A DNA stretch of 64,000 nt from Trichosphaerium sp. ATCC 40318 (lineage: Eukaryota > Discosea > Flabellinia > Trichosidae), in contig JALMLS010000436.1 of the NCBI GenBank assembly GCA_038496445.1, positions 49,693-113,692 of the forward strand, in the 5' to 3' direction. Shown here piece after piece: positions 36,436-48,759 of this stretch; position 1 is the stretch's first letter, and every line of letters starts with the position of its first letter. Below the pieces are notes generated by a model. The model saw nothing but the letters and a program-made list of their open reading frames with translations. It did not search any database and was not told the DNA's origin. The position numbers and the translations under genes are program-made.

Positions 36436-38292
36436 ATGTATAACAGAGAGGTGTTTTTGAAGTATTTATGCGTGGTCACGTTTTTTACGGCAACAGTATG
36501 CGCTGGTGGTATGTTTCGTAGTTAATTAATTCGAAAATATTGTTACGACATAACCCACTTTCTTTTAAGAAGGCAATCCACTCGATATGGCAGCACACTT
36601 TTCAGGTAGAGGCGATGAAGATGGAATGGAAAATGGTGGTATTCTTATTGATGGCGAAGATTTCAGTAACAACTCTATAATTTCAGTTGGCGCCTGGATA
36701 AACTTTGACAAGTTCGGTGCTTTTATATTTAATACTCTTTTCTATTCTAATAAGAATAGGGACTGTGTTTCTGAGGATTGCAGGCTACATACTATATTTT
36801 CAACAATATCATTTAATCGTGGTGACACTGGTGGTTTCTGTAGCGTTGGTAGTTTCTTTCCCCAATTTTCCAACCGGCAACTCGCGTTTGAGAATTACAA
36901 CAATGGCAATTGGGACGAATATCCAAAAAACGAGGCATTTAATTCCTCCATCCACCCGCAAGTGCCTGCAAACGAGTGGGTAAGTAAGATTGTGAAGGAT
37001 ATTATTCTGACCAATACACAGATTTATGTTTATTGTTCACGTGATATTGACAAAAATAAAATTTCACTAAAGACAATATCAAACAACACAGTAGTCAAAA
37101 GCGTAAACGCATCACCAGCCCTCTCTTACTCAGACAATGTACAATCCTTTAAATACGAAGTAATAATGAGTATAATAACAACAAAAAGGGATATTTTGTG
37201 ATTGGTTGCCTAGGTAATGGTAGTGCAGCTCAATTTGGGTTCTCTGTAAGCTATATGTTTTTAATCTCTATATCTTATTGAACCACTGTTGTAGGGTGAC
37301 ATTGACAACTTGAGTATTTGGAACAAGTACTAACAACAACCTTTTCACTATTTTTTAATTGTTTTAAAAAGGGAGCTATCAGATGACGAGCTTCTTGAAT
37401 TGGCATACTCTCCCAATACAACGAATCCTGATTTACTTTACTTTTTTAACTTTGACAACGGACATGGGCCAGTTATTTCAAGGAATAATGTGAGTGTGTC
37501 TTTTCTCGGCCAAGAAGTTGAAATACGAAATTCGTACGAAAGTTCTTTTTATGTGATCCTTATACATTTAGTTCTCTTCAAATAGAAGCACCAACTGCAC
37601 CGCCAACTCCTCCTATTGGTATGAGTCCTGCTAGTGTACCAACACAGGCGCCAACACAGGCACCAACGAGTGGGCCTACAAGCTTCGAGTTGCCACTAAC
37701 TATTGATATAATTGGAATGATAGTATTCAACGGAAATTACATACTCACACCAAACCATAAGGTTACTTTTCGTGAAGGAGGACATGTCAACATTACAGGT
37801 ATTGAAACACCATACTCATACTTTCTGACATGTTTTAAATCAAGGTTGCTTTACTCCTTCTGGAACACTTGTTGTCCATACGGATGAGGAACAAGATACA
37901 GAACGCACTTTATTTGAATACAGTTGTATTAATTCAACAGATGGATTCTCAGATATACTTGTTGTTCATAGTGATAGTTGTAAAAAAGTAGAATCTTCAA
38001 CCAAACAGACATCTTCAAAGTTCTCAGTTGCTATGAACATCAATAACACGTGTTCAGATTGGTGGAAGTACTTGGTCATAAGCATAGCAATATTACTTGT
38101 ACTATTGATCGTTGTTGCAATGATAATCGCATACTATGTACCAGTACGTTTAGATAGAAAAAAAAAAAATTGTCACCTTCGTAAACACTTATGTTTTATT
38201 TTAAACAGTCACTCAGAGCAAGAATATTTCCTTTTGAGAAGAGACCAATGAATACAGGAACAACAACTCATGTAGCAATGGAAACAAGATAA
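36436..38292 (+). CDS. LamG-like single-pass membrane protein C
   Basis: Nearly identical to gene B in layout: the same signal peptide exon (MYNREVFLKYLCVV), an ectodomain starting NPLDMAAHFSG and running through SVGAWINFDKFGAF, a longer Pro/Thr linker (TQAPTQAPTSGP), the second domain (FELPLTIDIIG), membrane helix ILLVLLIVVAMIIAYYVP and tail SLRARIFPFEKRP ending VAMETR. The last intron (about 38143-38207) starts GTACGTTTAG. The N-terminal exon has a local acidic insertion (GRGDEDGMENGG) where B has GDGFDEGG, so the ligand-facing loop differs between copies. Otherwise B and C differ by scattered substitutions, consistent with recent duplication. Confidence 0.75.
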
Positions 38293-39041
38293 GTACATTA
38301 GAACTCATGTACATTGGCTAAAATGAAGCGTGTTTTAACAATGTCCATCTTGCTCACTGTTGCCTTTTGTATGTCTGTATTAGTTAGCTTACTGACTAAA
38401 CATACTCCTCCCAGATACGTACCTCTTTCGTACGTGAGGTCCCATGCAGACCCTAAATAAGTGTTCGTCTGTAAATTGTCTGATTACGCCAGCAGCTGCT
38501 GAACTTACTGCTATTTATTACAACAGTATACCTAACTTAGAGTTACGTCAATCAGCACATCAACCGGTTCATCAGCTACACTACATTGTCTGCAAGAGCA
38601 GCTCGATGAGTGTTAGGATACTTAACGTACCACTAAAGTGATCTTTTTTACGTTGAATGTTCAGAATAGTGTCTAACATTACCATTCAGTGATGAGACTT
38701 CCATACACTGAATAAAAGACCGTATGTTGTAATACGTTAGGACTCTGTAACAGAACTTGTCGCCGAATTTCGCCAAACTTTCAAAAAAAACCCGCACGTG
38801 ATAACCCTTGCATTTGTGGTAGCGCATTTGTTTACCAGTACTTGGCTTCAGTTATTGGTAAGAACCAGGTTTCAGAGTCACACATTTGCGGTTTTAGATG
38901 ACTCACACTATTTCAAGTAAGCTGCCAATAACAACCACACTAGGTTCTCTTCTGATAACGTAAAACCATATAAAAGCACAAAAAGCCTTTATACATAGAA
39001 TGGAGGCCTCTTTACATCCCGAAAAAAATAGCCAAATAACA

Positions 39042-40796
39042 ATGATTTTACTACTACTATTCTGCTTGATCACGATTACCCCAACTCATTGTACGCTAAC
39101 ACCATATTACTATCTGTAAACAAAAACCTAACAAGCTTACTTTAGGTTACCCTGGTGATATGGTTGCTCATTTTTCAGGCAGTGGTAGCATTCAAGCACC
39201 AAGTAATGGCAGCATTCGTTATCAAGGCGAAGATTTCAGTAACTACTCTATCATTTCAGTTGGCGCATGGGTAAACTTTGACAGGTTCTCGTTGGTTTTT
39301 ATCTGCGGTTTTATTTTTCTAACGTGAATAGTGAATGTTCTTTCAGTGGAGACTGCGTTTATACTATATTTTCGACAATGTCTTCTGTATTTGAAGATAA
39401 TGGGTTCATGTTTTCTGTTGGAACTCTTGGTAGCTCTACCAGCCAACTCACGTTCCATACCTTCCACGACATGCAGAGGATAAAATATCCAGACGGTGCT
39501 TTAGATCCCTCGATTCACCCACAAGTGCCAATAAAAGAATGGGTGAGCAAGTTTATTTACGAGACGAGTTGTTAACCAAAAGCAGATTTATGTTTTTTTA
39601 TCACGTGATATAGCCAGCAATGCGATAACAATGAAGACAATATCGAACAACACAATAGTTAAAAGTGTAAATGCCACGCTTCCCCTCTCTCACTCGGACA
39701 AGGTACGCTATGAAATGATATAGTAGATGATGCTTAATAATTCACAAAAGGGACACTTTACGATTGGTGGTGTGGTCAGTGACCGCTCGGATGAAGCCAA
39801 ATTTGGATTTTCTGTAAGCTTCATTTGCTATTTGCCTGCGCTAAGCCATTGTTAAAGGGTGACATTGACAACTTGAGTATTTGGAACAAGTACTAACAAC
39901 AACCTTTTCACTATTTTGTAATTGTTTTAAAAAGGGAGCTATCAGATGACGAGCTTCTTGAATTGGCATATTCTCCCAATACAACGAATCCTGATTTACT
40001 TTACTTTTTTAACTTTGACAATGGATATGATCCAGTTATTTCAAGGAATAATGTGAGTGTGTCTTTTCTCGGCCAAGAAGTTGAAAGACGAAATTCGTAC
40101 GAACGGAATCATGTTTCTTCTCCTAATTTCGTTTAGTTCTCTTCAGATAGACACGCCAACTGCACCAACTGAGACAATGAGTCCTACAACTTTCGAGTTG
40201 CCACTAACTATTGATATAATTGGAACTACAGTATTCAACGGAAATTACATACTCACACCAAACCACAAGGTCACTTTTCGTGAAGGAGGACGTGTCAACA
40301 TTGCAGGTATTGAACTGTCATACTCATACTTTTGCTCATACAAGTTAAATCGAGGTTGCTTTACTCCTTCTGGAACACTTGTTGTCCGTACAGATGAGAA
40401 ACAAGACACAGAACGCACTTTATTTGAATACAGTTGTATTAATTCAACAGATGGATTCTCAGATATACTTGTTGTTCATAGTGATAGTTGTAAAAAAGTA
40501 GAATCTTCAATCAAACAGACATCTTCAAAATTCTCAGTTGCTATGAGCATCAAAAACACGTGTTCAGGTTGGTGGAAGTACTTGGTCATTGGCCTAGCTG
40601 TGTTGATCATACTATTGATCATTGTTGCAATGATTATCGCATACTATGTACCAGTACGTTTAGATAGACATACAAAAATAGTGTTCGTAAACACTTATGT
40701 TTTATTGAACAGTCACTCAGAGCAAGAATATTTCCTTTTGAAAAGAGACCAATATATGCAGGTGAAGCAATTCAGGCAGCAAAGGAAACAAAATAA
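39042..40796 (+). CDS. LamG-like single-pass membrane protein D
   Basis: The signal peptide MILLLLFCLITITPTH starts at 39042; an in-frame upstream ATG at 39000 would add 14 residues. The ectodomain starts YPGDMVAHFSGSGS and GAWVNFDR, and is shorter in the LamG part than B and C. Second domain: ELPLTIDIIGTTVFNGNYIL and RTLFEYSCINSTDGFSDIL. Helix: WWKYLVIGLAVLIILLIIV. Tail SLRARIFPFEKRPIYAGEA ends AAKETK. From about 39860 on it is very close to B and C, but its 5' half and promoter are different, so it looks like a mosaic made by partial gene conversion or recombination (inference). Confidence 0.72.
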
Positions 40797-41089
40797 AACT
40801 ACACAGATGATTTATGTACAATGTTCTGCTAAAATGAAGAGCCTTTTATCAATGTTTATTGTTGCCTTTTTACATGACCATCTGCTGAAAATAAAAAATT
40901 GTTTAACTATTGTTCTCAGCTTGTTAAATACCCTGGGTTTGCAACACTTCGCAAAAATTGTTATGTGCCCGTGATAGACCAAAAAAAGCAGTAGTGACAG
41001 AACGCGTAACATGTTGCCGAATTTCAATAAAAGTAGTCAATTTTCAAAAAAAAACGTAATTTCATTGCGCTTAAATTTTGTTGTAGAGT

Positions 41090-41365
41090 AATACCAGTAC
41101 TTGACTTCACTGATAGGTAAGAACCACGTTCGAGAGTCACACTTTTGCAGTTTAGATGATTTTACTATTTCAAGTACGCTGCCAATACCACCGCACTAAT
41201 CACTTTTACCCACAAAGCCTTTTTAAAAAAAAAAACAACTTAAAAATAGCCAAGATTTCACTGATATGGTTGCTCATTTTTCGGACAGCTAGCATTCAAA
41301 TACCAAGTTATGGTAGTATTCGTTAAGAAACGAAGACTTCAGTAGCGACTATAACAAGTGAGTTA
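41090..41365 (+). pseudogene. Remnant of a fifth LamG-like gene (5' end)
   Basis: The upstream part matches the promoter of gene D (GGTAAGAACCA, GAGTCACAC, TTTCAAGTA, GCTGCCAATA), and DMVAHFS follows, but a stop comes soon after (AGCTAGC) and later pieces, such as a decayed EDFSS, are out of frame. The signal peptide is lost. It is a dead 5' copy of gene D at the end of the array. Confidence 0.65.
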
Positions 41366-42478
41366 CTTTGGCTTTAACGGTTTTTAAAAATTACACCGGG
41401 AGATGCACTACATACATTAGCGCCATTTAATAGTTTTAAAATAGTGTGTTTATGAACGTATGCATTATCTAAACATGCGCTAGAATATAAACAAACCTTC
41501 ACTAGTGCTACAGTCTCGCTGCTCACCCACTTTGTTTTGAAATGAGGAGATAAAAGTTATACCATGCAAACAACATAGCTCGGTATCAACATTGAACGAA
41601 CTTATTAGAGAGGCAACCCTTTTCCGGTGAACAGACGCATTCAATCTTATGCAAGGATTGAAGTCACGCACAAAATACAATGTTATCACCTTCGGCAATA
41701 ATGGGCATACAACATTAAATGCCCGAAACGATAGTCGAAACATTTATAGCTTAGTCATCATTTGTATTAAATAAGGCTATGTCCCAAAAAATAAAAAGCA
41801 CGTGTTAACAAAACAATGAAATACTACACTAAAGCCACGTTCACAATTAATTTATCCAGTCGCGCTACCAAACTTGCGCTGGTGAATACACTGTGCTCTC
41901 CTTCTTTTGAGTCAGATACTTGAAGTCTGTGGCACTGGACCTCTAAAAGCAACAAAATTTATAACTGTAGTGGTCATAATCATCAGCATTCATAAAGAAG
42001 GATTTGCACGTGATATTGGTATTTAAGCAATCTATACTTTTTTCACGTGAAGAACACAACTTTATTTACTTCACTAAAAACAGTTCACAAAACACGAAAT
42101 ATCTCGAACAATATATTGTATATCATGTGATTTTACAAAAAAACTACATTTCCCAATACGTAGTGTCTTGCTTCACTCATTGTTTACTATATTGATTTCT
42201 TCATATTTCTTTGGATAGAAAAATGGGTAAAGCGGGAAAAACTATTTCCTTAAAAAACAGGAAACAAAGACAGCTTTAAGATCAAATAAAAAAAACAGTA
42301 ACAAATACAGATTTCTGAAAATGTACCAAGTGCTTGTAAGGCAACACGGTAGTTGTTGTGTTAACCTATTTTTTTTGTATGTATTTCGGGATACTGTTGC
42401 TAAAAAAAACCATAATTGACTTCACCCAAAATTTGACCATTTGGCCCGAAAAACAATCAAATTAGGAAACCAATTGCA
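41366..42478. other. Gene-free stretch after the LamG array
   Basis: No supported coding frame on either strand. Three CACGTG palindromes lie at about 41801, 42008 and 42046, and A/T-rich tracts fill 42280-42420 ahead of the next gene. Confidence 0.45.
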
Positions 42479-45023
42479 ATGACAACACTTCCAGTAGTAC
42501 TCTTTCTTGGTTTAATATGTATTATACCGTATTTGTTCGTATCGGCTTCTTTTGATCCGTTGACATACCCGAACAAACAAACTCTATCACCTGGTATCTT
42601 CACTTTATTCTGGCGTGTTGATGAAGCAACCGAAGACATCTTCTTTGCTTTTGAAGTTAAGACAACAGGGTACATCTCCTTTGGTATTGGCGAGCCAACA
42701 AGTGGAAGGTACGTTAGATCTAATTGGCAGAGTGGTAGCATTGTACTAACTGTAGATCTTTTTTAGTATGGGAGGATCTGATATGGTTTGGGGTTTTGTT
42801 GATGGTACGCTATCCTCTTTTGTTTAGTCCTAAGATACTACTTTATGTACGGACTGCAATCTAACTATTGCTTATAGACATGACTGGAAGAGTTGAAGTG
42901 AGCGACATGTACTGTACGAAGGTATGTTTCAAAAGGTTCCATAAGCATTGTTGTAAAACACAGTTAGACTGGTGTTACACCAATCAAAGATTCTTGTCAG
43001 CATTGGAAAATTGTGTCAGGAGGACAGAGTAATACAACAACAATCATTGAAGTTACCAGAAAACTTGATACACAAGATCAAAATGTACGACCTTTCGTTT
43101 TATCTCTGTTACCTATTTTTTTGCCCAATTGATTTACTTTTAGGATCGTGTCATTACGAGCGGAGTCAATAGAATTGTTGCAGCATGGGGAACCAACGAT
43201 AAGTTTTCTTACCATGGACAAAACAGAGGTACTTGATGTGGAGTGTCAGCTTTGAAGTTATTGCTTACCTTAAGTAGTTGCAAGTGTTGCTGTGTTTTAT
43301 GGCGATTCCCCTCTTACACCGCCTTCTGGAACAAAAAAGGAATCATTTATAGCGAACGGTACTAAGCAAGTTTTTTGGTGTAGTGCACTTACTCTCTTTC
43401 TTTTTTAGACTTCGAAATACCAGCAAAAACAACAACTTATGTATGTCAGTACACCCAATTACAAAATCTTACAAAAGTCCACGCAGTGATGGTACGCGCT
43501 TTTTCTCGTATTTTGTTGGAACTAAACATTATAATAGTTTGAGCCAGTGATTGACAATAAAGATTATGTTCATCACATGCTATTTCATGACTGTTCAGGA
43601 ATGCTTAAAATACCTGAAAGTCGTGTACTTCTAGAATCATGGAAAGGTGCTGGTGCAGAATGTGAATCACCTCAAGTACGCTATAAATAAAATAACTAGA
43701 GTTCCGTTCGGTACTAATCCTATGTCAAAGGGTATAGTTGGATGTAGACTTGTGTGGGCTTGGGCAAAAGGAGGTCTTGGATACAAATTACCAGAAAATG
43801 TTGGTAAGTTTCTCGACTCGCCAACTGCATTCTATTCTTGTTTATTTACGTATTGTAAAGGTGTCCCTATGGGTGGTCCGTTAGATGCAACTGATATGGT
43901 AGTTGAGATTCATTATGATAATCCAAGTCTTGATGCTGGTATTCGAGATAAGTATGGTTTTCTTTAGCTCTGAAGTCTTTTTCACTCACATGTGCATTTA
44001 GCTCTGGTGTTGCTGTATTTACAACTACAAATCTAAGACCAATAGAAGCCGGTATAATCAGTATTGGTGATCCAGTTTTAGCACTAAAGCCTATCCCTGC
44101 TGGGACTTCTGATGTAAGCGAAGCTTCGTTTTGACAATAGTTGACTTACCTTTTTTGTAGCACCACATTGAAACAAGTTGCTCTCCTGCTTGTACAACAA
44201 GTGACAAATGGATAGAAGATGAGATTACAGTTATTGGTAGCTTCCTACATATGCATGAGTATGGTATGCCTTTTCAAAACCAATAATATAAAAAGATATC
44301 AACTAACCATCGTTTGTTTTCAGGTTCAAGTATTTACACAAACATAACACGTGACGGTAACACCGTTGCATCTTCAAATCACATTGACTTCTGGGACTTT
44401 GGTACGCCTTTTTATAATGCTGGACAATAGCGAACCTCTGTGCATCTCACATTTCTTCAAAGCATTCCAACAGTTCACACCCGTCAACTACACAGTATCG
44501 AGAGGAGATCGCATAAACCTACATTGCAATTTCGATGCAGCAAGCTCAAGTATTGATATTGTTTTCGGCACTGCATCAAGCCAAGAAATGTGTCAAGCGT
44601 ACTTGATGTACTATCCAGCAATGCCAAGAATGAGGTTTGTCTTTTTTTAGTTTTCTTTTATAGTCACCCTCATTACTTCTTGTCAGGTATTGTGGACTAG
44701 CTGACAGCGAGAATTTATTTTGTGGTGGATTGCAGGATATTGTTGCATCTGTGAGTCCTCCTTTGGCTAATACTGGTATGTTGTAACGTTGTTAAACTTA
44801 TCCTTTGCACAATTGTATTTAATACTTTTTTACAATAGATGAAACTGAAACTCGAGCCATCACGTTTATACAAGAACCAACCAAGTGTCCGGATACTTCA
44901 ATTAACGTTACTGACACAGTTATTGAACCAGCAAACACTCCAAGTAGTGGTTCAACAGATACTCCAACTGACGCTCTCCAAGCTCAACATCTTCTGTTAC
45001 AACTCTTACATCAAACGTGGTAG
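42479..45023 (+). CDS. DOMON plus copper type II ascorbate-dependent monooxygenase
   Basis: Layout of dopamine beta-hydroxylase/MOXD1 proteins. An N-terminal hydrophobic segment (VVLFLGLICIIPYLFVSA) is followed by a DOMON domain (GIFTLFWRVDE, GYISFGIGEP, MVWGFVD). Then come two copper domains with the right ligands: VHHMLFHDC, VEIHYDNP, SFLHMHEYG (HxH) and MCQAYLMYYP (Met ligand). The enzyme hydroxylates small substrates using copper, ascorbate and oxygen, in the secretory route or outside. About 14 short exons, most donors GTACG or GTATG. The tail is Ser/Thr-rich. Frame 1 ends LLLQLLHQTW at 45023; an alternative frame over the same DNA gives a hydrophobic end (VVVFLVFLQLYHLF) to 45064, which would suit a membrane or GPI anchor. 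The donor and acceptor sites in this last exon do not decide between them. Confidence 0.85.
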
Positions 45024-45045
45024 TATTTTTAGTTTTCTTGCAACT

Positions 45046-46016
45046 CTACCATCTGTTTAAGTAGATTGAAAATACAGTTGATGATTTCGAATAAAGTAGA
45101 TATTTTGTAACTGTCATAGCACTGGCAAAGTGGAAGAAATCTTTGTGTGCTTTTTTGAACACGCGGTCCCTATTTACTTTTTTGTACAAAGATGCTATCT
45201 TTTTAGGAAGAGCTACCTTATATCCTGTACCAATAGCTTGAGCCAGAGAAACGCACAATGCATAGTCGGCCATAGATATTGAGTACCCAACCAAGAATCG
45301 TGATTTCTTGAAATAGTTCTTCTCGTAGAACTCCAACTATTCAAAAACAGTCAGTGTGGGAACATGTACCATGGGATTTAACTTTAAACAAACAAACAAC
45401 CATGTTGCATACCTCTGCTTTTAGTTTGTCTGTGATCTCTTTGAGCTTTTTAGGATCTGTGTCTCTTGCTTTGTACACTTTGGAAACGAAGAAATTCTCA
45501 AAAGCGAAGCTGTTACAAGTGTTGAAGATATCACTACGAATAGATTCGTATGCAGAGTCAATCTAAAACAGAAAAACCGTCAATAAGTTGTCGTTTCACA
45601 TAAAAAAAACGTGATATCACGTAACTGAATCGTTTTTTAACGTCATTTTTTTCTAAATAAGACGTACTGGTGCGAATGCGACTGAATTGTTTATGGGGTA
45701 AACTGGTGACGGATTCTTAATGCTAAAATACCTAATCGGTTTGTAAGCTGATATTTTTTGCGGAGAAAACGACGTTTTTTAATGTTCTCCTTCAGTCACA
45801 GATGGTACTTGGTGTTTTGGGTTTATTTTCAAGTAAGCTTTTTCTTTGTGCTCACCGTTAAGTAAATCTACAGGCTAACAGATACTGTATTAGCCAAACA
45901 AGGTGTTTCTCTTTGTTGCTGAGTACCTTGAGAGTTATATCAGCGCCAGTAGCGAGAGCGCCGATATGAGCAATACGACATGGAGCAGATAGAGCGAGGT
46001 AGTGAATAGTAGCCAT
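45046..46016 (-). CDS. Glutathione S-transferase-like protein
   Basis: Exon 1 gives MATIHYLALSAPCRIAHIG, resembling the first strand and helix of a GST thioredoxin-like domain. The next exon is LLNGEHKEKAYLKINPKHQV and PSVTEG, the family's glutathione-contact region (xVPSxxxG). The C-terminal helical half includes FLVGYSISMADYALCVSLAQ, the typical GST helix-6 motif (SxADY), and ends KYLLYSKSSTVF. No clear catalytic Tyr or Ser in the N terminus, so it could be a structural GST fold, like those of eEF1B-gamma, rather than an active transferase. Introns near 45923-45870, 45800-45563 (imperfectly resolved) and 45415-45337. Tail-to-tail with the monooxygenase gene, with overlapping 3' ends. Confidence 0.7.
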
Positions 46017-47031
46017 TGGGGTTGTTGGTTTTTGAGATAATGATGAAATGGTGGCAAGTGAGAAAGACGGACAGTTTCTTAAAAAGGAAAGTCAGCCGAG
46101 AAAGTTGTTTAAAAAAGGATGTCCTCCTCGGGACATTCCGCGGCTTCTCTTAATCTAATTGTTGCACATCCTTAAACCAAATATATTATTGTAACACTGT
46201 CATATGCGTAGTAAGTATGAGTGGTGACCTTTAAATCCTGCTTTCCATTTTAACCAAAAAACGTCATAACACGTTTGCAATCTATGAATAATTATTTTTC
46301 TGTTACAGTGATGCCTTAATTAAGACCTTTTTAGCGAATACCTTCTTAGTGAAACGTTTGTATACCTTAGAGGAAAATGTGAGTTGCCAATCAAGGGTCA
46401 CAAGTTGTCCAGTTTTCAACAAACAGTAGTTGGTTTCTGATCAGTTACCTAAAATAAATAGTCCAGAACATTTACGCTTATTTATTAGATTTAATCAGTG
46501 TACAAGTAGTGTAGGAGTAGATATTAATAGTATCACCTTCTAATGATTCTGAATACCTTGATCGTTCAGTATGTCCAGATCAAAATGGCTCGCCCTTGAA
46601 ACTACAGCTCACCTTTTGATTGAGTGCCACTGCCTAAAGCGCATTTAGGCCTTAAGCGCCTTGGCACCCGTGTCAGCCATATTTGGGACACTTAACAAGG
46701 GATATAGTATGCATCTTGACTGGGCTAAAAGGCTAACTTCTTCCGCCGTCAATTTGAGACATGACCATCAAGAAGTTGAGTATTTTCATCACTATAGCGG
46801 TACACTATATCTTTCTTTGTTCCGCTGAGATCTTACAAAGATTGGATACAAGATGCTTGATAACGGACAACAACAACCAAGTCACGTGATTGATCGTAAA
46901 AATCCTTCGAAACGGTTCAAGCAATGTTCACAAACTAATAAAGGCTCACGTGCCCAAAACTACTTTTTCAGTCTGGAAAAAAAAAGAACAAAGACAAAAT
47001 GAAGGTGACTTGGGGTGGGTTTATTGTTAAC
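46017..47031. other. Gene-free stretch with a nested hairpin
   Basis: No gene recognised. At 46624-46667 a nested hairpin can be drawn: GTGCCA with TGGCAC outside, GCCTAAA with TTTAGGC inside (loop GCGCA). Two CACGTG palindromes sit at about 46883 and 46947, ahead of the Cys-rich gene's 3' end. Confidence 0.35.
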
Positions 47032-47425
47032 TCATTTTCTGCATTCCATATCTGCGCAAGTAGCATAAGATAGGAGGCAATCGTAAAGTTCATTTCCATG
47101 ATCACTACACTTTTTGAATGCTGTAGTGCAAAACTCTAAGCAAGGATCTTTTTCAGTGCGATGTACCCACATTTCAGGGGGACAGTGGGTTACACAATCT
47201 TCATAGGTATCTTTACATTGACTTATTTCGGTAGTTGGTGCTAGCTGGTTACAATTATCTAGCGCTTGAGCACAGTCTTTAGAACATTGTCTACTTGGTT
47301 CAACTTTTTGTTGACACTACAGAAAGTAAGCTACAGAATTGTGTTGTAATCTCTCTCTCGGTAAATCGTACGGCACAGAGTAAAACAAGAGCGAGAAGGG
47401 ATATTAGTAGCGAGAAGTGGTGCAT
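47032..47425 (-). CDS. Small secreted cysteine-rich protein 2
   Basis: Exon 1 (47425-47372) encodes the signal peptide MHHFSLLISLLALVLLCA. An intron (GTACGA to TGTAG, 55 nt) removes the bases to 47317, and exon 2 (47316-47032) encodes the mature part in phase, CQQKVEPSRQCSKDC to CADMECRK. It is 94 residues with about 13 cysteines, many as CxxxC (QCSKDC, DCVTHC, FCTTAFKKC), which suggests a disulfide-rich two-helix hairpin fold. It shares the two-exon plan and signal-exon intron with the gene at 14463-14741 but little sequence identity. Role unknown. Confidence 0.75.
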
Positions 47426-48759
47426 TTGTTGTAAAATGATTGTTTTATGAAGCTTCAAAATAGAGTCAAAAGAATGTGAAACAATTACCGTGAAAATACG
47501 TCTCGAGAATTTCCATCTTGAATGCACAGTCATTGTTTAGTTTTGTTTGTGTTGTCAGGGTTTAATGGTTCCACATAAAAGGTATCATTAAAACGAGATG
47601 TTAACCACTAAAATGGGGTAACTGAAAACAGCAAACGACAACCGGCATTTACCACAAAAATTGTGGATTCTTTGACAAGCAATTTTGAGTATAGGACAGC
47701 GACGCAAGATGATATAGAGTGCTATTAGCTTTCGGTCGGGACTACCCGACATACACGAAAAATCACGTAGACACAAAAGATCACGTGATCATAAAACGAC
47801 GTCAAAATCTTAAAACGTATTTACAAGCGCTGATTTTTTTTGTTGTCTTTTTATGCTTCCTCACTCATACACACAGCTAGCCTAAAGAAAAGTGAACTGC
47901 TAAAGAAAGTGGGGTTTGTATGCATCAACCAAAGACAGAATTTCAGAAAAAACTATTCTGTATGTCGTCAATTTAGCTAATTTGTTAAATAGTTTTTTAT
48001 GCTTACAAACTCCCCAAAACACGCCAATTCCAACAATCCTAACGTGACGCACGTAAAAGCAATGGACAAAAACAAAAACTAGTATCATTACTACAGAAGT
48101 TCGGAAGAATTGCAACTGTTTAGAGATCACCAAGGTACGAAAAAAAGTTGCTTATACTATACTATAGCAAGTACACGTACATATTTTCTAAGAACTTGTA
48201 ACGTTTGCAAACCGTGAAGTATCGCCTGATTCACGGACAAATATAAACATAAAAAACCAACTTCTCGTTCTTTTTTTGCCTTTCTTTTTTGGGTTGAAGT
48301 AACAATTCACTACGTAAAAAATCTGGTTGGCTCTAAGCTACAGCATGGAATTTGACTACAAACCTGAGACATTCCACAGGAGGAGTCGCTGCGTATCAAG
48401 CAGAATAGAGTTCTTCTACCTAAAACACTCACTCAAGCTGCATGAGCTATAATTTTTATCCCTGTAGCGGAAGTTCTCTTTACCGCAGTAGATATTAAAT
48501 ATTGCAATAACATGTGGGCACCTGCTAGTGATGATATGCTTGTATATCAATAAAAACGAGTAATGAAACGTTCCAATTTTCTTCAGAACGAAATATGAGC
48601 TCTCAACCTTTTTGGTGCCACATCCGTAACAGCAACCAAGGATGCCCTTGGCATCCCACTAGTACATGACAGTAATTGCATGTAAAGAAATGTATTGAAA
48701 TTAAAGTAAAGGTGTTAGAGCTAACTGGTCTTCATTAAATTAATTGTTCATGTACATGA
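47426..48759. other. Gene-free stretch
   Basis: No supported gene. A 77-codon minus-strand frame (about 47900-48133) with hydrophobic runs lacks an ATG and splice partners. A CACGTG within the palindrome GATCACGTGATC is at about 47780. Confidence 0.4.

Larger units (their letters stand above)
33430..38310 (+). repeat. Tandem duplication of about 2.4 kb (LamG genes B and C)
   Basis: Two consecutive units, about 33430-35895 and 35896-38310, match at high identity. Each begins with a tail exon of type A (CCCATTTGAGTTTC; 33452 and 35914, 2462 bases apart), continues through an upstream segment containing GTCACGTGAT and CGTTGTGCGTGTAC, and contains a gene whose ATG is at 34029 or 36436. The first half came from the 3' end of gene A, so the duplication boundary lies in or near the last intron of A. 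Unequal crossing-over is the simple explanation (inference). Confidence 0.7.

Noticed and set aside
38444-38641. 65-codon plus-strand frame after LamG gene C
   Set aside because: No motif, and no equivalent is conserved after gene B or D.
41480-41743. 87-codon minus-strand frame
   Set aside because: No recognisable domain, odd composition and no splice phase with neighbours.
47900-48133. 77-codon hydrophobic frame on the minus strand
   Set aside because: It has no ATG until residue 16, no splice partner and no motif; likely chance.
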